NCBI RefSeq assembly: GCF_035046485.1
Contig: NC_085138.1
Span: 63,604,580-63,668,579, forward strand
Reading direction: 5' to 3'
Source of the DNA: Aedes albopictus
Taxonomy: Eukaryota; Arthropoda; Insecta; Diptera; Culicidae
Length of the DNA stretch: 64,000 nt
Made by a program: the position numbers and the translations under genes. The notes under the pieces were generated by a model. The model was not told the origin of the DNA and ran no database searches. It worked only from the letters and a program-made list of their open reading frames with translations. Position 1 is the first letter of the stretch; each line of letters begins with the position of its first letter. This document shows, one piece after another, positions 11,626-23,230 of this stretch.

Positions 11626-12950
11626 TAATAAAAATTATCAAACTTCTGTAAAGTCAACAGTTTGAAACTGAGTTCCTACTTAAGATTTACGTGACTATTT
11701 TCGTCCGCTGACTTCCTTGTATTGTTATGGCTCAATTGATTCTCTTGTTTTTTTTTTTTCTTGCTAGTCTTTCTGTAAACATTGAAATATCAATGACATA
11801 ATATGACATTGTCTACTCAAAGAGAAAGGGGAGTGTTTTAAAGTAGGTAATGATATGCAAGATTTCGTAGTATTCGCTAGGGTGCGAGCAAGTGTGAAGT
11901 TTTTATTTGGAAGGTGAAAATTAGGCATGAATACCACATATGTAGGGTATGTGTACCGTTCCTTGGCCTAATATGCCAGCCGCCTTGGCAATTTTGACTA
12001 TAACTCGTGAATTAATAACAGTATAAATGATGTGTTCACTTTATCACGCACTCTAGGCAGTGCATGTTTCTGCAATTGGAAGTAAACTTGCGAAAATATT
12101 CAAGAACTTACTTAATTACGTTGAAAAGATTCGATGCGATGGTATGCAACGTTGGTCTACGGTACAAAAATTGGCCTACTAGTGGATACAACGTTGGCCT
12201 ATTGCTTTCCAAACGCTAGAACCACTTGTTCTATATTTTTTTAATATTTCTGCTGTAGTATTATCACTGTTTGTTCACCAATCTTGCTTTCAAATTACAT
12301 TTTCGGAGCCAAATTTTCACATAACTATAAATAAATCATTTAAACTAAAGTTCTTTCTTAATTTAGTAACGAAAACAATGCAACTCCATCATTGTGTTAT
12401 ATTTTTACAGTCACCGCACACAAAATCTTTCTTCTCGTTCGTTCTTTCTGGTTCATTCGCAAGCAGTGTGGTTGACGTCACTTTTTCGGTGTTGTTGACG
12501 TCACTTTACTAATGGGCCAAGATTTGGGTACATAGTGAAAAAAATGTCCTCAATATTCGGCCCACATTTAATTTGTAAAATAGTTATTTTTCGTTGAAAA
12601 CAAATATACAAGATCAAAATAGCGTCTTTGACCGTCGCATAAAATGTTCAGTTATCAAAAAGTCAATTCAAAATGTTCCAGAATCAGGCCATTTATGACC
12701 ATGTGTATAGACTACCCACTAAGTCGAAGAATCAAGGCGTCTACAAAAGCTAAACAAAGTGACATTTTTATTCAATTTTAATGCTCCAACATGCTAAAAT
12801 TGAAACGAAATGTTACAGTTGTTTGGCGCATAGCTTTTCTGATCTCCAGTTATGGGTGTTTGTTTGAGTTTTTGGTTAACGTTAAGATAGGCCGAATGAG
12901 GGGACTATGCCAACGAAGCATCCCGATGCCCTACAATACAATTACTTTTA
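11626..12950. other. AT-rich intergenic sequence
   Basis: No gene is supported. The phrase TTGGCCTA recurs near 11967, 12170 and 12198, and two CRE-like sites lie at 12473-12503. Nothing else is recognised. Confidence 0.4.
12473..12503. promoter_or_regulatory. Two CRE-type palindromes (TGACGTCA)
   Basis: TGACGTCA occurs at 12473-12480 and again at 12496-12503, each inside GTTGACGTCACTTT, so a 14-base unit is repeated at 23-base spacing. TGACGTCA is the consensus site for CREB/ATF bZIP factors. No promoter or gene is visible nearby, so function is unproven. Confidence 0.35.
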
Positions 12951-12954
12951 ACTT

Positions 12955-13200
12955 TTTGTACTTTGCGTTTCTATTTCCTCTTTTGATTTACGTGCTTGAA
13001 AATTTCCTTGCATCTCGTTTTTCTTACATGTCTTGCCTCTTGTTTTTTTAGTTTTCGCGTCTTCTTTTTAATCTGTTTGCTACTCTTGCTTATTTCTGCT
13101 TGCATAGTTTATTTCTCTTGCTACTATTGTTTCACTTGCTCCTTGCGCTTCTCATAGCCTTATACTTCTCTTATGTATTGTGTTGTTCTTGACCCTATAT
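12955..13200. repeat. Pyrimidine-rich CTTGCTTCTTGTTTC-like tract
   Basis: A degenerate T/C-rich repeat of words such as TTTCTCTTGCTACT. It is the same kind as the much longer tract at 14640-15830. It creates hydrophobic pseudo-frames. Confidence 0.6.
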
Positions 13201-13761
13201 ATAGTTTTTTTTCTTCTCATTTCTTAGGCACCATTCTTTTATTACGTAACATCTACATTTGTGGTCCCCCAGTAAACCAGAGATCACATAAGGATGTTAA
13301 CTTCAAATTGTTTTTTAGTGCAGATCGAGTTGGAATTATAAAAGATGCACAAACAGATCTATTGAAATTGTTAACGAAGCCGGCAATTTCATTCGATTAT
13401 GTTTTACGTCATGTATAACTTTAACTTCAAATGTACAATTATGTAACTTCAAATAAGCATTCTTATATAATTTTATCTGTTGTTATTGCGATTATATTGT
13501 AATGTATAGTGTTAGATCGTTAATAAGTTGATATTTGTAAATCTGAAATTATACAGGGAGAATCTGATTCCGGTGGCAGAAGAAAATGAGTATTTTGATG
13601 TATCCATTTTCGAACGTAATTTCACTCTGTTGCATCGTTTTCCAACAATAATCACACTCACCATGTACACCGTAGTTGGCACCGGAAAGTATCAACAAAC
13701 CCATTCCAGCAGATTCCTAGAAACAATATCATATTTATCACCCACCCTTTTATAACTCGGT

Positions 13762-13835
13762 GATATAGCCGAGAGGTAAGGGATATGACTCAAAATCAAC
13801 GGATCCGTATACGAATCCATGCCAATATTTTACTT
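13762..13835 (+). repeat. Possible decayed SINE head (tRNA-like A box)
   Basis: TAGCCGAGAGGTAAGG resembles an RNA polymerase III A box. A degraded B box (ACGAATCC) follows about 40 bases later. A similar trace, GGCTCAGTGGTAAAG, lies at about 14218. Both are weak and no SINE body is recognisable. Confidence 0.25.
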
Positions 13836-14544
13836 GTATTTAATTCATCTATCGATTCGGTTCTAGCGATTGTTAGACCCACTTTAAAGCTGCGGCGGCT
13901 AATTTGCTGCTTGAAAAGAATGTAATCTGTACATCACTTTTACGACGCATCTGATGTGCAGCGAAAATGATGTGATATCACAAGATTTTTTTTGCTGTGT
14001 AGTGTCGATATTAGGGTAAGGTTTTTCCCCCGGATGATCGTAAATATTAGCTTTTCCATCACCTTCCGCCGTCAGTGCCATCGACACAGAATCAAGTTCG
14101 GATCGGTTTTGTGTTAATATGATTTTCGATTAATTCGTCCGAACTAAGTATCTACTGGCCAGCCGATAAATTACTTATATTTTCCTTAAATTCTGAGTCC
14201 TAGAACATTAAATGAACGGCTCAGTGGTAAAGATACAGAGCTGTTGGTTGAAATATCAAGACTCGCAAATCGATTCGATTTGTTTTTTTTTCAATTACTT
14301 ATATTGTTTGTAAAAAGGAAGACATATTGGTCTCCAACCACAGTTATAATTAAAGTTATTTATTACGCCTGACCAATTCATCTGTAGTTGTTTATGGCGG
14401 AATGACTCAAAATGCACGTATATGACCTCCACATTTGTGCGAATAGAGCAAATCTGTGCATTTTGAACGATCTTCTTCAATCGAGTAAGGGTTCACTTAG
14501 CAGAGTTGTTGTTGAATAATGTGAACCAATTTGTTGGCTGGGCT

Positions 14545-14656
14545 TCCTTCTCCCTCCGTAACGGGTTTTGTATAAAAATCCTTAAATTTGTGTATGGGTG
14601 ATAACACTCGGACGTATTTCCCCTCCCCATCATGGAGCGTTATGTAATTTGCTTTT
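14545..14656. repeat. Decayed MITE related to 63478-63643
   Basis: Shares the ordered blocks CCCTCCGTAACG, TTTTGTAT, AAAATCCT, TTTGTATGG, CCCCTCCC and GAGCGTTA-GTAATTTG with the MITE at the end of the window. Its left inverted end is no longer clear. Confidence 0.5.
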
Positions 14657-15830
14657 GTTACTACACTTACTTACCCTTACCTACCCTTAAACTACTCACC
14701 CCTTTCGTGCTTTTGTTTATCTCTTGGTTTCATGAATTTCTGTGTTTTTTTATCCTTCCATCGTATGATTCTTATGATACTCATGCTTTTATTTCTCTTT
14801 TGTTGATTTTTTGCTTCTTATTCAATTTTTTTTCCATGATCTGTTTGCTCTTCTTGTTTCTCTGACATCTTGTGCTTTGAGCGCTTTTAGTTCTTTTTTT
14901 TTATTCATGAATTTTAACTTAGGCTAATTCTTCACACAGTGCTTTTAGTATTTTTCTTGCTTGATTAACTTTTTTCTAAATACGTATTTCATTTCTCGTT
15001 TCTCTCATACCCTTACTTACTTAATTCTCTTATTTTTATCGATTTTCTTGTTGCTCTTGTCTTTTTTGGTGCTCGTGTTTGTCGTTCTTCCAAGACCAAT
15101 GCCAACAATTAAAAAGGTCGCATCAACATTTTGTAAACAGACATGTTTCTGTCTACTTCTGAACTCCACTCACATACCTCACCACCACTAATAGAGAGCG
15201 CAAACATCAAGCTTTCTGGTAATAATGGTGAGATGCGAGGGTGGATTTCAGAATTCTTTAACTCGACTGAAACGTGTTTTTACGCGATATTGATAACGCG
15301 TTTTCAATTGTTGATCATGAAAAATCTCTTTTGCATCTGTTTATCTCTTGCTTTCAAAGTTTCACCTGTATTTCTTGTGTTTCTTGCATCTCGTGTTTCT
15401 CTCTTGCTATTGCTTGTACATATAGCTCTTGCTTCCTTGTTCCCCTTGCTACTCATGCTATACTCTACTTCTATTGCTTATATTCTATTTGCGCTTCATG
15501 TTTCTGTTGCTATCTGCGTTTCTTGTGTTTTCGTTTTGCTTTACATGCTTCTCTTCTTGCAGATCTATGCTTTCTTGCTTCATTTATCGTTTCTGTTATT
15601 TTTAAAACTTCCTTGCTCCTATTTTAAAAACGGTCTTCCTTGCTTGTCTTCCTTGCTTGTCGTCCTCGCTTGTAATACTTACGTTTCTGATTGTACTCCT
15701 CATTTTTGTTTTCTTTTTATTGATCTGACTCTTTCTTTTGCTTTTCCTACATCTGTTTCTTCTCCGTGTATTTGTTTTCTATTTCCACTAGCTACAAATA
15801 TTGTCTCCCATGCGACTCGCTACCAGCCCT
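14640..15830. repeat. Long pyrimidine-rich degenerate repeat
   Basis: T/C-dominated DNA built on loose TTTCTCTTGCTNCT words, interrupted by a MITE at about 15100-15312. It yields the longest ATG-started frame of the left half (15143-15931, 262 codons), whose Leu/Phe/Ser/Cys-rich product mimics a multi-pass membrane protein. The frame simply follows the pyrimidine bias and reads through the MITE, so I do not call it a gene. Confidence 0.65.
15100..15312. mobile_element. Palindromic MITE, GTAAACAAACATGTTTCTGTC family
   Basis: Inverted arms include CAACAATTAAAAA, TTTTGTAAACAGACATGTTTC and, on the right, GAAACGTGTTTTTACGCG and TTTTCAATTGTTG. The family is shared with 33661-33893 and 38386-38585. 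No coding capacity. Confidence 0.6.
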
Positions 15831-15839
15831 GCTGTAGTG

Positions 15840-16630
15840 TGTTAACGCTCGTTTTGTTTTTGACCAGTAGTGTCTCCATGTTTGAAGCACCATGCGTAGC
15901 GTATTGTGGGTGGATGTGTGCGCGGCCGTAATTTGGCGCAGATCTGTGTTTCATTCCACTCCCTGCGCGATGATCGAGAAGATCCATGCAGTCTAATTTG
16001 CGTGGCGTTTTGGGGGTTAATCCCGCCAAAAACTCCCACATAGGACAAACTACTGGGCAGCTGGTTGTGCAAAATGCCAACTTCCTCTTCAAAAGTGTCA
16101 CAAGTGATCTCATAGCGCAGCACTAATGAGAATCGACGATTACGATGACGACGACGACACAACCATATGCAATGCAAATTTGCCAATTTGCCGTTTTGGA
16201 GATTTCGCTACTATGTATGTAGCAGAGCAGCAGCTAGAAGATCTCCTTCACCCGAGTCAAGGTCGGGTTACTTCATCTAAATATACATATGCCGCTGTTG
16301 GGGCGCGGGAAGTGCGTGTTTGTGTCTATGTGGATGTGGAGTATCGCCGAAAATGGATTAGAGCGATTATGAGACTGGTGACTTGAATGAAAACAGTCCC
16401 GCGGGGCATGATGTCTCGCACATTTTGGCCCATTCATCATTTTCTTATTACAAAAAGGCGTTTTGCGAATCGGACGCGGGGGAGTTTGGGGGGAAATGGG
16501 CAAGCGTTTTCATAAATTATTCTCTGAATGCTTGTATTTTTATGCACGTATATAGACCACATAAAACATCATAAACTCAAGCAGTTTTAAATACTTTGAG
16601 TAGTGTATATATAACGGGTTCATATTTGAT
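15840..16630. other. Unique-looking sequence
   Basis: Balanced composition and no element ends. Overlapping frames exist on both strands (for example 15842-16186 minus and 16126-16386 plus), but I recognise no family. An octamer ATGCAAAT occurs near 16171. It could be host single-copy DNA. Confidence 0.3.
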
Positions 16631-16631
16631 G

Positions 16632-16836
16632 CACTCCGAAATATTTCCACTCAGTCACTGAGCTAGTCTTACTAAAAAAAAAAAGATAAATCTTTTGCTT
16701 TCCTTCTCGTTTTTTACAGTTGGACAACTCCTCGGTTATGAGTTGTCCAATTGTTAATAACTGAATAGAAAACCAAAAGACTTATCGTTTTCTGAAGAAG
16801 ACCAACTCTGTGACTGAGTAGAATCATTTCTGGGTG
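16632..16836. mobile_element. MITE with CACTCAGAAA-type ends, copy 1
   Basis: The left arm (CACTCCGAAATATTTCCACT, AGTCACTGAGCTAGTCTTAC) is the inverted counterpart of the right arm (GACCAACTCTGTGACTGAGT, ATCATTTCTGGGTG). The core is a hairpin around GGACAACTC and GAGTTGTCC. The element is related to the adjacent copy at 16857-17046. Confidence 0.7.
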
Positions 16837-16856
16837 TGCTTTCGTCAGCCACTCAA

Positions 16857-17046
16857 CACTCAGAAAAATACCTACTCTTTCACTAAATTGGTCTTACTAG
16901 GAAATCGATTTGTCTTTTATTTTCCTATTCAGTTTCAGCTAAAAGTGAGACAACTCAAAACCAATGGAAATTAAGTAAGAAATTAAAAAGCTTTACCGAT
17001 ATCTGAGTAAGACTAACTCGGTACTGAGTTGGTATTTTTCTGGGTG
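16857..17046. mobile_element. MITE with CACTCAGAAA-type ends, copy 2
   Basis: 190 bp with ends CACTCAGAAAAATACC and GGTATTTTTCTGGGTG. Subterminal ACTCTTTCACTAAATTGGTC and GACTAACTCGGTACTGAGTT are inverted. It lies 20 bases from copy 1 in tandem, and the copies have diverged considerably, so they probably inserted separately. Confidence 0.7.
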
Positions 17047-17049
17047 CAA

Positions 17050-17835
17050 GGAACAAATTTGCATTGATGGAAAGTATATTTTAGGCGCTTACAGTTGCTT
17101 CGGAGTCTTAAATGCAGGTGGCGCTTTTGATGTTGCAGTGTACCTAAAACTTTTCATTTTTTTTTACAGAACTCTTCGATTTTTTTTCCTTTTTATCTCT
17201 ATTTCATCAGATGTTTTGAATTCAAGTTTGTGCTTATCATATGTGGTTGATTTTATTTTCTTTTTTATTTATATGTGTTTTAAATGAATGCTAGTATGGA
17301 AAACTTTCAGGGCAATTTTATTCAAATAGTGCAATTCATGCCGCACCCCCAATAGATTTCGATCACCACGGGGATGATGGAAACTACTTCTAATGGGCTT
17401 CGACTAGTATACACTTACGCTATCGGATAGGGTATGGGGAAGAGTTTGTCACGCTGCCCGAAAAAAAAATGACGATGACGATCTAATTGGTATGCTGGCG
17501 TGGTCAAGGCTAGGTTTTGGAGAGTGCTTCTTTTCTTCCTCTTTTTGGGTGGAGGTTGTCGCCGTCGTTGTTGGTGGGTGAATAGAAGCCGAATTGTTTT
17601 GAATGAAAGGCGACCGATCCAGGCAGCTTAGCTGCCGAAGGCGGAGCACCCGGCGCTCGATCGAAGTATATGTCGCGGTTTGTTGATTTTCGGTGAAACG
17701 GGACTGTTCGCAATACTCAAAGGGTGTATTAACAGTGTAAGATTTGGCACACTACTCGAACTAAATCTTAATGTCGTGATCAATGAGCTGTAACGTATGG
17801 CACGCACGTCGAGAGGAACTCACAGAGCATAATGA
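17050..17835. other. Intergenic sequence, nothing recognised
   Basis: AT-rich to about 17430, then a more balanced block (17440-17720) with overlapping short antisense frames that resemble no family. Confidence 0.3.
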
Positions 17836-17838
17836 AGT

Positions 17839-18110
17839 TTCACATACCAGATGGCTGATGTGATGCCGCATTAAACAACGATCTTTATGGGCGCTGTCAC
17901 GCTCTGGTTGGTCGAAGAAAATATAATTTATGCCGCTTTTTAGTTGGAAAAAATGGGTGAAATATTGGATATTTACCATTAATTACACATATAGGCATAA
18001 ATTTCATGTTTGCAGTGTGTAATGTTATTGTTATACTAACTTTATTATTTTTGTCCTCTTTTTCTTTTCAGGTTGGTCTTGTTCAGCAACTCGGAATTTT
18101 TAACAGTTTG
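17839..18110 (+). repeat. Interspersed repeat pair, copy 2 (partner 6130-6345)
   Basis: The block CATACCAGATGGCTGATGTG onward pairs with 6131. Downstream the pyrimidine tract TTTTTCTTTTCAG followed by GGTTGGTC mirrors the structure at 6300-6320. The copies differ mostly by transitions, consistent with an old repeat family. Confidence 0.55.
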
Positions 18111-18254
18111 TAATGATAGGTAAAATATATCTGTTATTAGATATATTATACAAAGTAAGATTTAATACCTTTTCTATCCAAATTTTCATTTATCCATTAA
18201 TCCGTCAATCTATACATCTAGCCGTCCATCTAGCCACTGTTCTTTCTAGGATTA

Positions 18255-19430
18255 CCTTGTCCATTTTTCCAGATACTCCTGCAGAAAAATTATCTGTGAT
18301 TTCTCCACAAATTTATTCTATGTTCCCTTTAGGATTTCCGTTTGCGATTCCTCAGAGAGCTCCATCTGAGATTCTTTCTGGGGTTCCTTCAGAAATTCTT
18401 CCTGGGATCCCTTCTGAGATTCATAACAGGTTCCATCTGAGATTCCTCCTGAAACTCCTTCTAGGATTCCTTCAAAGATTCCTTCTGATACTTCAAGAGA
18501 TTTCTTCCGGGATTTCCCAATGAGTTCCGGGAATCCTGCAGGAATTCCATCACAGATTATCCCAATCAGACGCGCCAACTTGGTCAAAATATTGAGGGGT
18601 GGCAAAGCCTGGTTTTTCTGATTTTTTGTATGGGAAAACCGAAAAATCGTCAAATATTGGGGGGGGCAAAACCATACTTGCCCCCCCCCCCTAAGTTGGC
18701 ACCTATGATCCCAATAATTTCTTTTGGAATGTCTTTAGGAGTTTTGTTGGACTTCCAGAAAGTATTCCTGGAAATTTCAACAATTTCACCCGGGATTCAT
18801 CCAGGAGTTCTCTCGGGGATTGCTTCAGGAATTCTTTCCGAAATTCCGTCGGAAACTCTTTCTTAAATTTCGTTAGGTTTCTTCCAGAAATCCATGCGGG
18901 ATTATTCCTGCAGTTCCTTCAGGGATTTCTTCAGGAATTCTTTCTGAGATCCTTCTATGAATCCTACAAGAACCCTGACAAGAACTTCTTTCAGTATTCT
19001 TCCAAAATCTTTTTCGGAATCCCTCCAGGAACTCCTTGCGGAATTCTTTCAAGAACTACTCCGGGGATTGCTTAAATATTTCCATTCGGAATTTCTACGG
19101 TATTTCTACCGGGTACTCCTCTAGGGATATCTCCAGGATTTTTCCCGGGAACTATTTCCGGAATTCTTCCAGGAATTCCTTCAGAGATTTCTCCAGGAAT
19201 TCCTTCTGGACTTCTGTCAGGAATTGCTTCTCAAATTTCTTCCGGAACTCTTTCGTGGACTCCTCCGAGAACTTTTTCTGGGATTCCTTCGGGAAATCTT
19301 TCCTGAAAAGTGTAATACTGGAAAAATCTCGAAAATAATTTCTAGAGAAATTCAGGAATTAAACTCTGCAGGAATTCCGAGAATACTTCCAGGAGGAATC
19401 CTGGCAAGACCTGTGTTAATTAATTCTTCC
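18255..19430. repeat. Degenerate 12-bp GGAATTCCTCC satellite
   Basis: Dense in TTCCTTCAGGAATTCTTTC-like words with a mainly 12-base spacing, heavily diverged. It is of the same class as 24215-25040 and 56680-61420. The 12-base period keeps every frame partly open and gives low-complexity products on both strands. It contains the inserted MITE at 18567-18707. Confidence 0.75.
18567..18707. mobile_element. hAT-like MITE, 141 bp, 8-bp target duplication
   Basis: ATCCCAAT borders both ends (18559-18566 and 18708-18715), an 8-bp duplication as made by hAT transposases. The ends are CAGACGCGCCAACTTGG and, inverted, CATAGGTGCCAACTTAGG. The interior has poly-C/poly-G stretches and no coding frame. 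Confidence 0.7.
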
Positions 19431-19439
19431 AGACGGAAC

Positions 19440-20452
19440 TTTTTTTTAGGAATCTCAGCTTGCAGTGTCCTAATACACCGTTGAAAATGTTAACGTTCAT
19501 TTTGTTGATACGCAGTGAGAGTTGAGCTATAAGCTGAAAGGTTTCCGATTGGGCAGTCCTAGGGGCAATCATACCTTTCACAAAAAAATCGATGTATGCA
19601 ATATCTTCTTCAGAGAAATAAAAATATGAAAAGCCTTCGTTTTTAATAGGCTCCGCAAATGCATGGTTTGCGAACATGAAATTTTAAAAGTTAGAACCAA
19701 TTTCTTGGACATATTTTATCCTTTCTCAGTTCTAAATGGATGCAAGAGAAAATATGATGCGTATTCTGAGCCTAAGCTAGTCCAACCGAAAATGTAAGGC
19801 CGATTATTTGCTTTATCCCAGGAAAACAAAATCTAGAGTAAAGTTTATATGTCTTTCACAATTATTTTTGCGGAAATTGCTGAAGATATCTTACAGTGAA
19901 AATTTCAGTACAACTCTTTTCGTAAAAAGAAAATCATTTTAAGTACTGTTCCTTTGAATTCCACTAAGAATTTGCATCCTTTGACAGATACGTCTTTCGA
20001 CCTCAACTGTAAGGTCGTCTTCACCCAAATAACAGAACTAGCTGAATAACAGCTAAAGTTTGCTTAAGAGTAGTTCGTTACACTCTTGTACAGCAAAAAT
20101 GTTTGTTGGGCAGTGTCTTGTACTTGACTCGACAGTGCATAACACGATTTTCTTTTTACTTACAGGTATTCCACTAACAAGACCATCAACTCTTTTCGAA
20201 AATGCTACACAATTTGTTAGTACATTACTTGAATAACTGCAAAGAAAATTTAGAAGTTAATATCTCAGAGATTTCTTAAGGATTCGATGTTAATCATTCA
20301 GAAATTCTACGAAAGAATTCTGCAGGACTTCTCCAACAAATATTTTCCGAAGGCGAGAAAATGTTCTTTCCAGGACTTGATGATGGTGATGATGATTAAA
20401 GTGTGCCCACCATCAGCGCAAGCATTACCTTTAGCTGCAGAATCATCTTGGA
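19440..20452. other. AT-rich sequence up to the assembly gap
   Basis: Nothing recognised. A short GATGATGGTGATGATGA run lies at about 20380-20396. Confidence 0.35.
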
Positions 20453-20952
20453 NNNNNNNNNNNNNNNNNNNNNNNNNNNNNNNNNNNNNNNNNNNNNNNN
20501 NNNNNNNNNNNNNNNNNNNNNNNNNNNNNNNNNNNNNNNNNNNNNNNNNNNNNNNNNNNNNNNNNNNNNNNNNNNNNNNNNNNNNNNNNNNNNNNNNNNN
20601 NNNNNNNNNNNNNNNNNNNNNNNNNNNNNNNNNNNNNNNNNNNNNNNNNNNNNNNNNNNNNNNNNNNNNNNNNNNNNNNNNNNNNNNNNNNNNNNNNNNN
20701 NNNNNNNNNNNNNNNNNNNNNNNNNNNNNNNNNNNNNNNNNNNNNNNNNNNNNNNNNNNNNNNNNNNNNNNNNNNNNNNNNNNNNNNNNNNNNNNNNNNN
20801 NNNNNNNNNNNNNNNNNNNNNNNNNNNNNNNNNNNNNNNNNNNNNNNNNNNNNNNNNNNNNNNNNNNNNNNNNNNNNNNNNNNNNNNNNNNNNNNNNNNN
20901 NNNNNNNNNNNNNNNNNNNNNNNNNNNNNNNNNNNNNNNNNNNNNNNNNNNN
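20453..20952. other. Assembly gap, 500 N
   Basis: Exactly 500 unresolved bases, a placeholder length, so the true distance is unknown. Frames drawn across it are meaningless. Confidence 0.99.
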
Positions 20953-21238
20953 CAGGATGGCATTTTAGGATTTCACCCTAAAGTTGAGATGCAGTCGCTG
21001 TTCCACTTGGAGCGTTATTCCAGTACGAAGAAAAAAGCAGAATGGGGTGTATTCCATCACAAAGAACAACTTTGTAGAACACTCGAAAAATCCTAAAAAT
21101 CCATAGAAAAAGTTATACATATCCGAAAACCTATTATAAGGGGTCGTCAACAAACAATGACACATAACTCTTAAAGTTGAGCAAATAAGGTAATAGTTTG
21201 TTCGGCAAACTTTCCAATAATACACTTTTCTGCAACTT

Positions 21239-21795
21239 TGTAGAAGACACCAATACTCTATCTTTATTTTTGAGAAAAGTGAATTCCTATCTCACTTTTA
21301 GGTGGATTAATCATCTAGGTGAAAATTTTCAAATAAAGAATTAAGTATATAGAACAAACTCTTCTAAGACATCATACATCTGAATTCAATATTTGAAGCC
21401 GCAAAAAAGGATTATGAATGCGAACCTTAGTAAACAGTATGTAGCAGGTTCCTCCGGAGATTATGTCCGGAAACCTGAACGTCCGGAACTGGTTCCGTAG
21501 CGGTGGCATGCCCATAGCACAGAGTGATCATTTTATGGCCAAATACATTTTACAATACAAATTTCAGAATGATAATATGTGTGATATTCAATAAAATTGC
21601 CGAAAAATACCCCCGTGGCAAGGCATTTCTCAATACCCAGAAAGGGGGGAGGGGTCAGGGGGGATGCCACACCCAGATATTGGTAGACCAACTAACCGCA
21701 TTCAATTTAAAATTGGTTTCAAATTTTTTGATTGTATGGTCTTTGAGTAGTAGCCGATTGAAAAAAAGTGGTTCGTCTAGGGCTTTTAAGGGTTA
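21239..21795. repeat. Interspersed repeat, copy B
   Basis: Second copy of the repeat at 1-557, in the same orientation. The left limit is unknown because copy A is cut by the window edge, so the element may extend toward 21110. The right end sits directly against an RTE reverse-transcriptase fragment, whereas copy A is followed by unrelated DNA. That places the true right border at the GGGTTAAC sequence. Confidence 0.8.
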
Positions 21796-21796
21796 A

Positions 21797-22030
21797 CAGG
21801 CCGATTGAGGAGTCCTTCGTTGGCGAATATCTTGCGGGTTTTCGTGAGAGCCGTTCAACGACGGAGCAGATGTTCATCACGCAGCAAATTCTTGATAAAT
21901 TTCAGAAGAACAACTTGCAGAAACATCATCTGTTTATCAATTTCAAGGCAGCGTACGATTCAGTGTGGGAAAGCAAGTGGCAGATTATGCTGAACATGGT
22001 TTTCCGGCAAAGCTCATAAGACTTATTCGT
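21797..22030 (+). pseudogene. RTE-clade reverse transcriptase fragment
   Basis: The frame 21768-22019 encodes FVGEYLAGFRESRSTTEQMF, then LFINFKAAYDSVW. This matches the reverse-transcriptase fingers/palm block of the RTE copy at 54960-55150 (EFVGSYQAGFIDGRSTTDQI, LFIDFKAANDSID). The substitution at the catalytic-block Asp (F-I-N instead of F-I-D) and truncation at both ends show that it is dead. Confidence 0.8.
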
Positions 22031-23029
22031 CGATGAAATTTCGTCATGGTTTATAACCTTCGACTAACTGAAGCAAGCTTAGTACTGTAGTGACGTGTGA
22101 TAATGATGTTACCCGCGAGGTGAGAAGACGGACTGTGTCTGCAAATCGGGTATTTTTCTGTTTGTGAAATCAGTTGAAGTCCCGTAGGCTGTTATCGAAG
22201 ATAAAACTCGCGTTGTACTAGACTCTGATTCTTCCGGTCGGTAGGTAACTAGGAAAGAGCTGTCGACTTCATGGAAGGCTGCGCATATGTTGATTTGATG
22301 CAGTTGAGGAGGATCTAAGGACTCCAAACGTGGGTTACGTACAAAAGGCTGAAACACAAAAGGCTGAAATATCAAAAGGCTGAATTACAAAAGGCTGAAT
22401 AACGAAAGGCTGACAAATATCAAAAGGCTGAAAAACAAAAGGCTGAAATAATGATTCGACTAGTTTTCAAAAGACGAGCCCATAAGCAGTCTTGCTGAAG
22501 ACCAGCCCAACACTAACATCACAGACAAACAGACATAACGCTCTTATTATTCATATCGTACACTGATAAAACGGTCTTTTTGAAAATTTGCAAGTTGGCC
22601 GACCAACCAGCCTTGGTACGTGTATTGGTTTGCTTGAGCTTGACATTTGACGCACACTACCGCTCATTGGTTAATGGTTGGCCAAACTAAACCTTTTTTG
22701 TCATTAGGCAAACATGCTTTCGTTACTATGTTTTACATCGGGAAGCGTTTGAACTGTTTGTCCGCGCTAACAAACCCATGCTATGCATTATTGATCGCTT
22801 CCATAACTATGATAGTATTTCTCCAAAGAATAGCATATATTTAAAAGAAGGGAAAATCTCTAATCACATTGTTAGCAGCTGTAATGGCAACCAATCTCAA
22901 CAGCATGACTTGAAAGAATAGCTCATGTTCAAAGAAGGAAAAATCTCCGATTGAAATATCATCAGTCATTGTTTATGTTCGTTGGTATGCATCATTAGCC
23001 TCTTCCCTAAGCACAGCCTATGACTACGG

Positions 23030-23230
23030 CTCATATATGTAGCCAATGTAGTTAGCGAACAAGTAGTCATGCTAAGAGTGACAGGTTCGATTCTCGCTCG
23101 GACCAGGAGCTTTTTGAAAAGAAAAATTACTTGACTACCACGGGCATAAAGTGTCTTCCTGCCTGTCACACGATATACAAAGGCAAACCCAAGCAACACG
23201 ACTTGTTTCAAAGCCAGTACCAGCAACATC
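23030..23230 (+). mobile_element. Decayed tRNA-derived SINE
   Basis: GTAGCCAATGTAGTTAGC resembles an A box and GACAGGTTCGATTCTCGC holds a good B box. It is followed by a body resembling the Feilai-like SINE at 48572 (ACTACC, GGGCATAAAGTGT, CACACGATATACAA against CTCCC, GGCATAGAGTATC, CACACAATGTACAA). It lies inside the array-bounded element. Confidence 0.55.

Noticed and set aside
15143..15931. 262-codon frame resembling a multi-pass membrane protein
   Set aside because: It follows a T/C-rich degenerate repeat that forces Leu/Phe/Ser/Cys codons and runs through a MITE. No family features.
20287..21096. Long frames spanning the gaps (also 45883-46491)
   Set aside because: They consist mostly of unresolved bases; the frame across 500 N is arbitrary.
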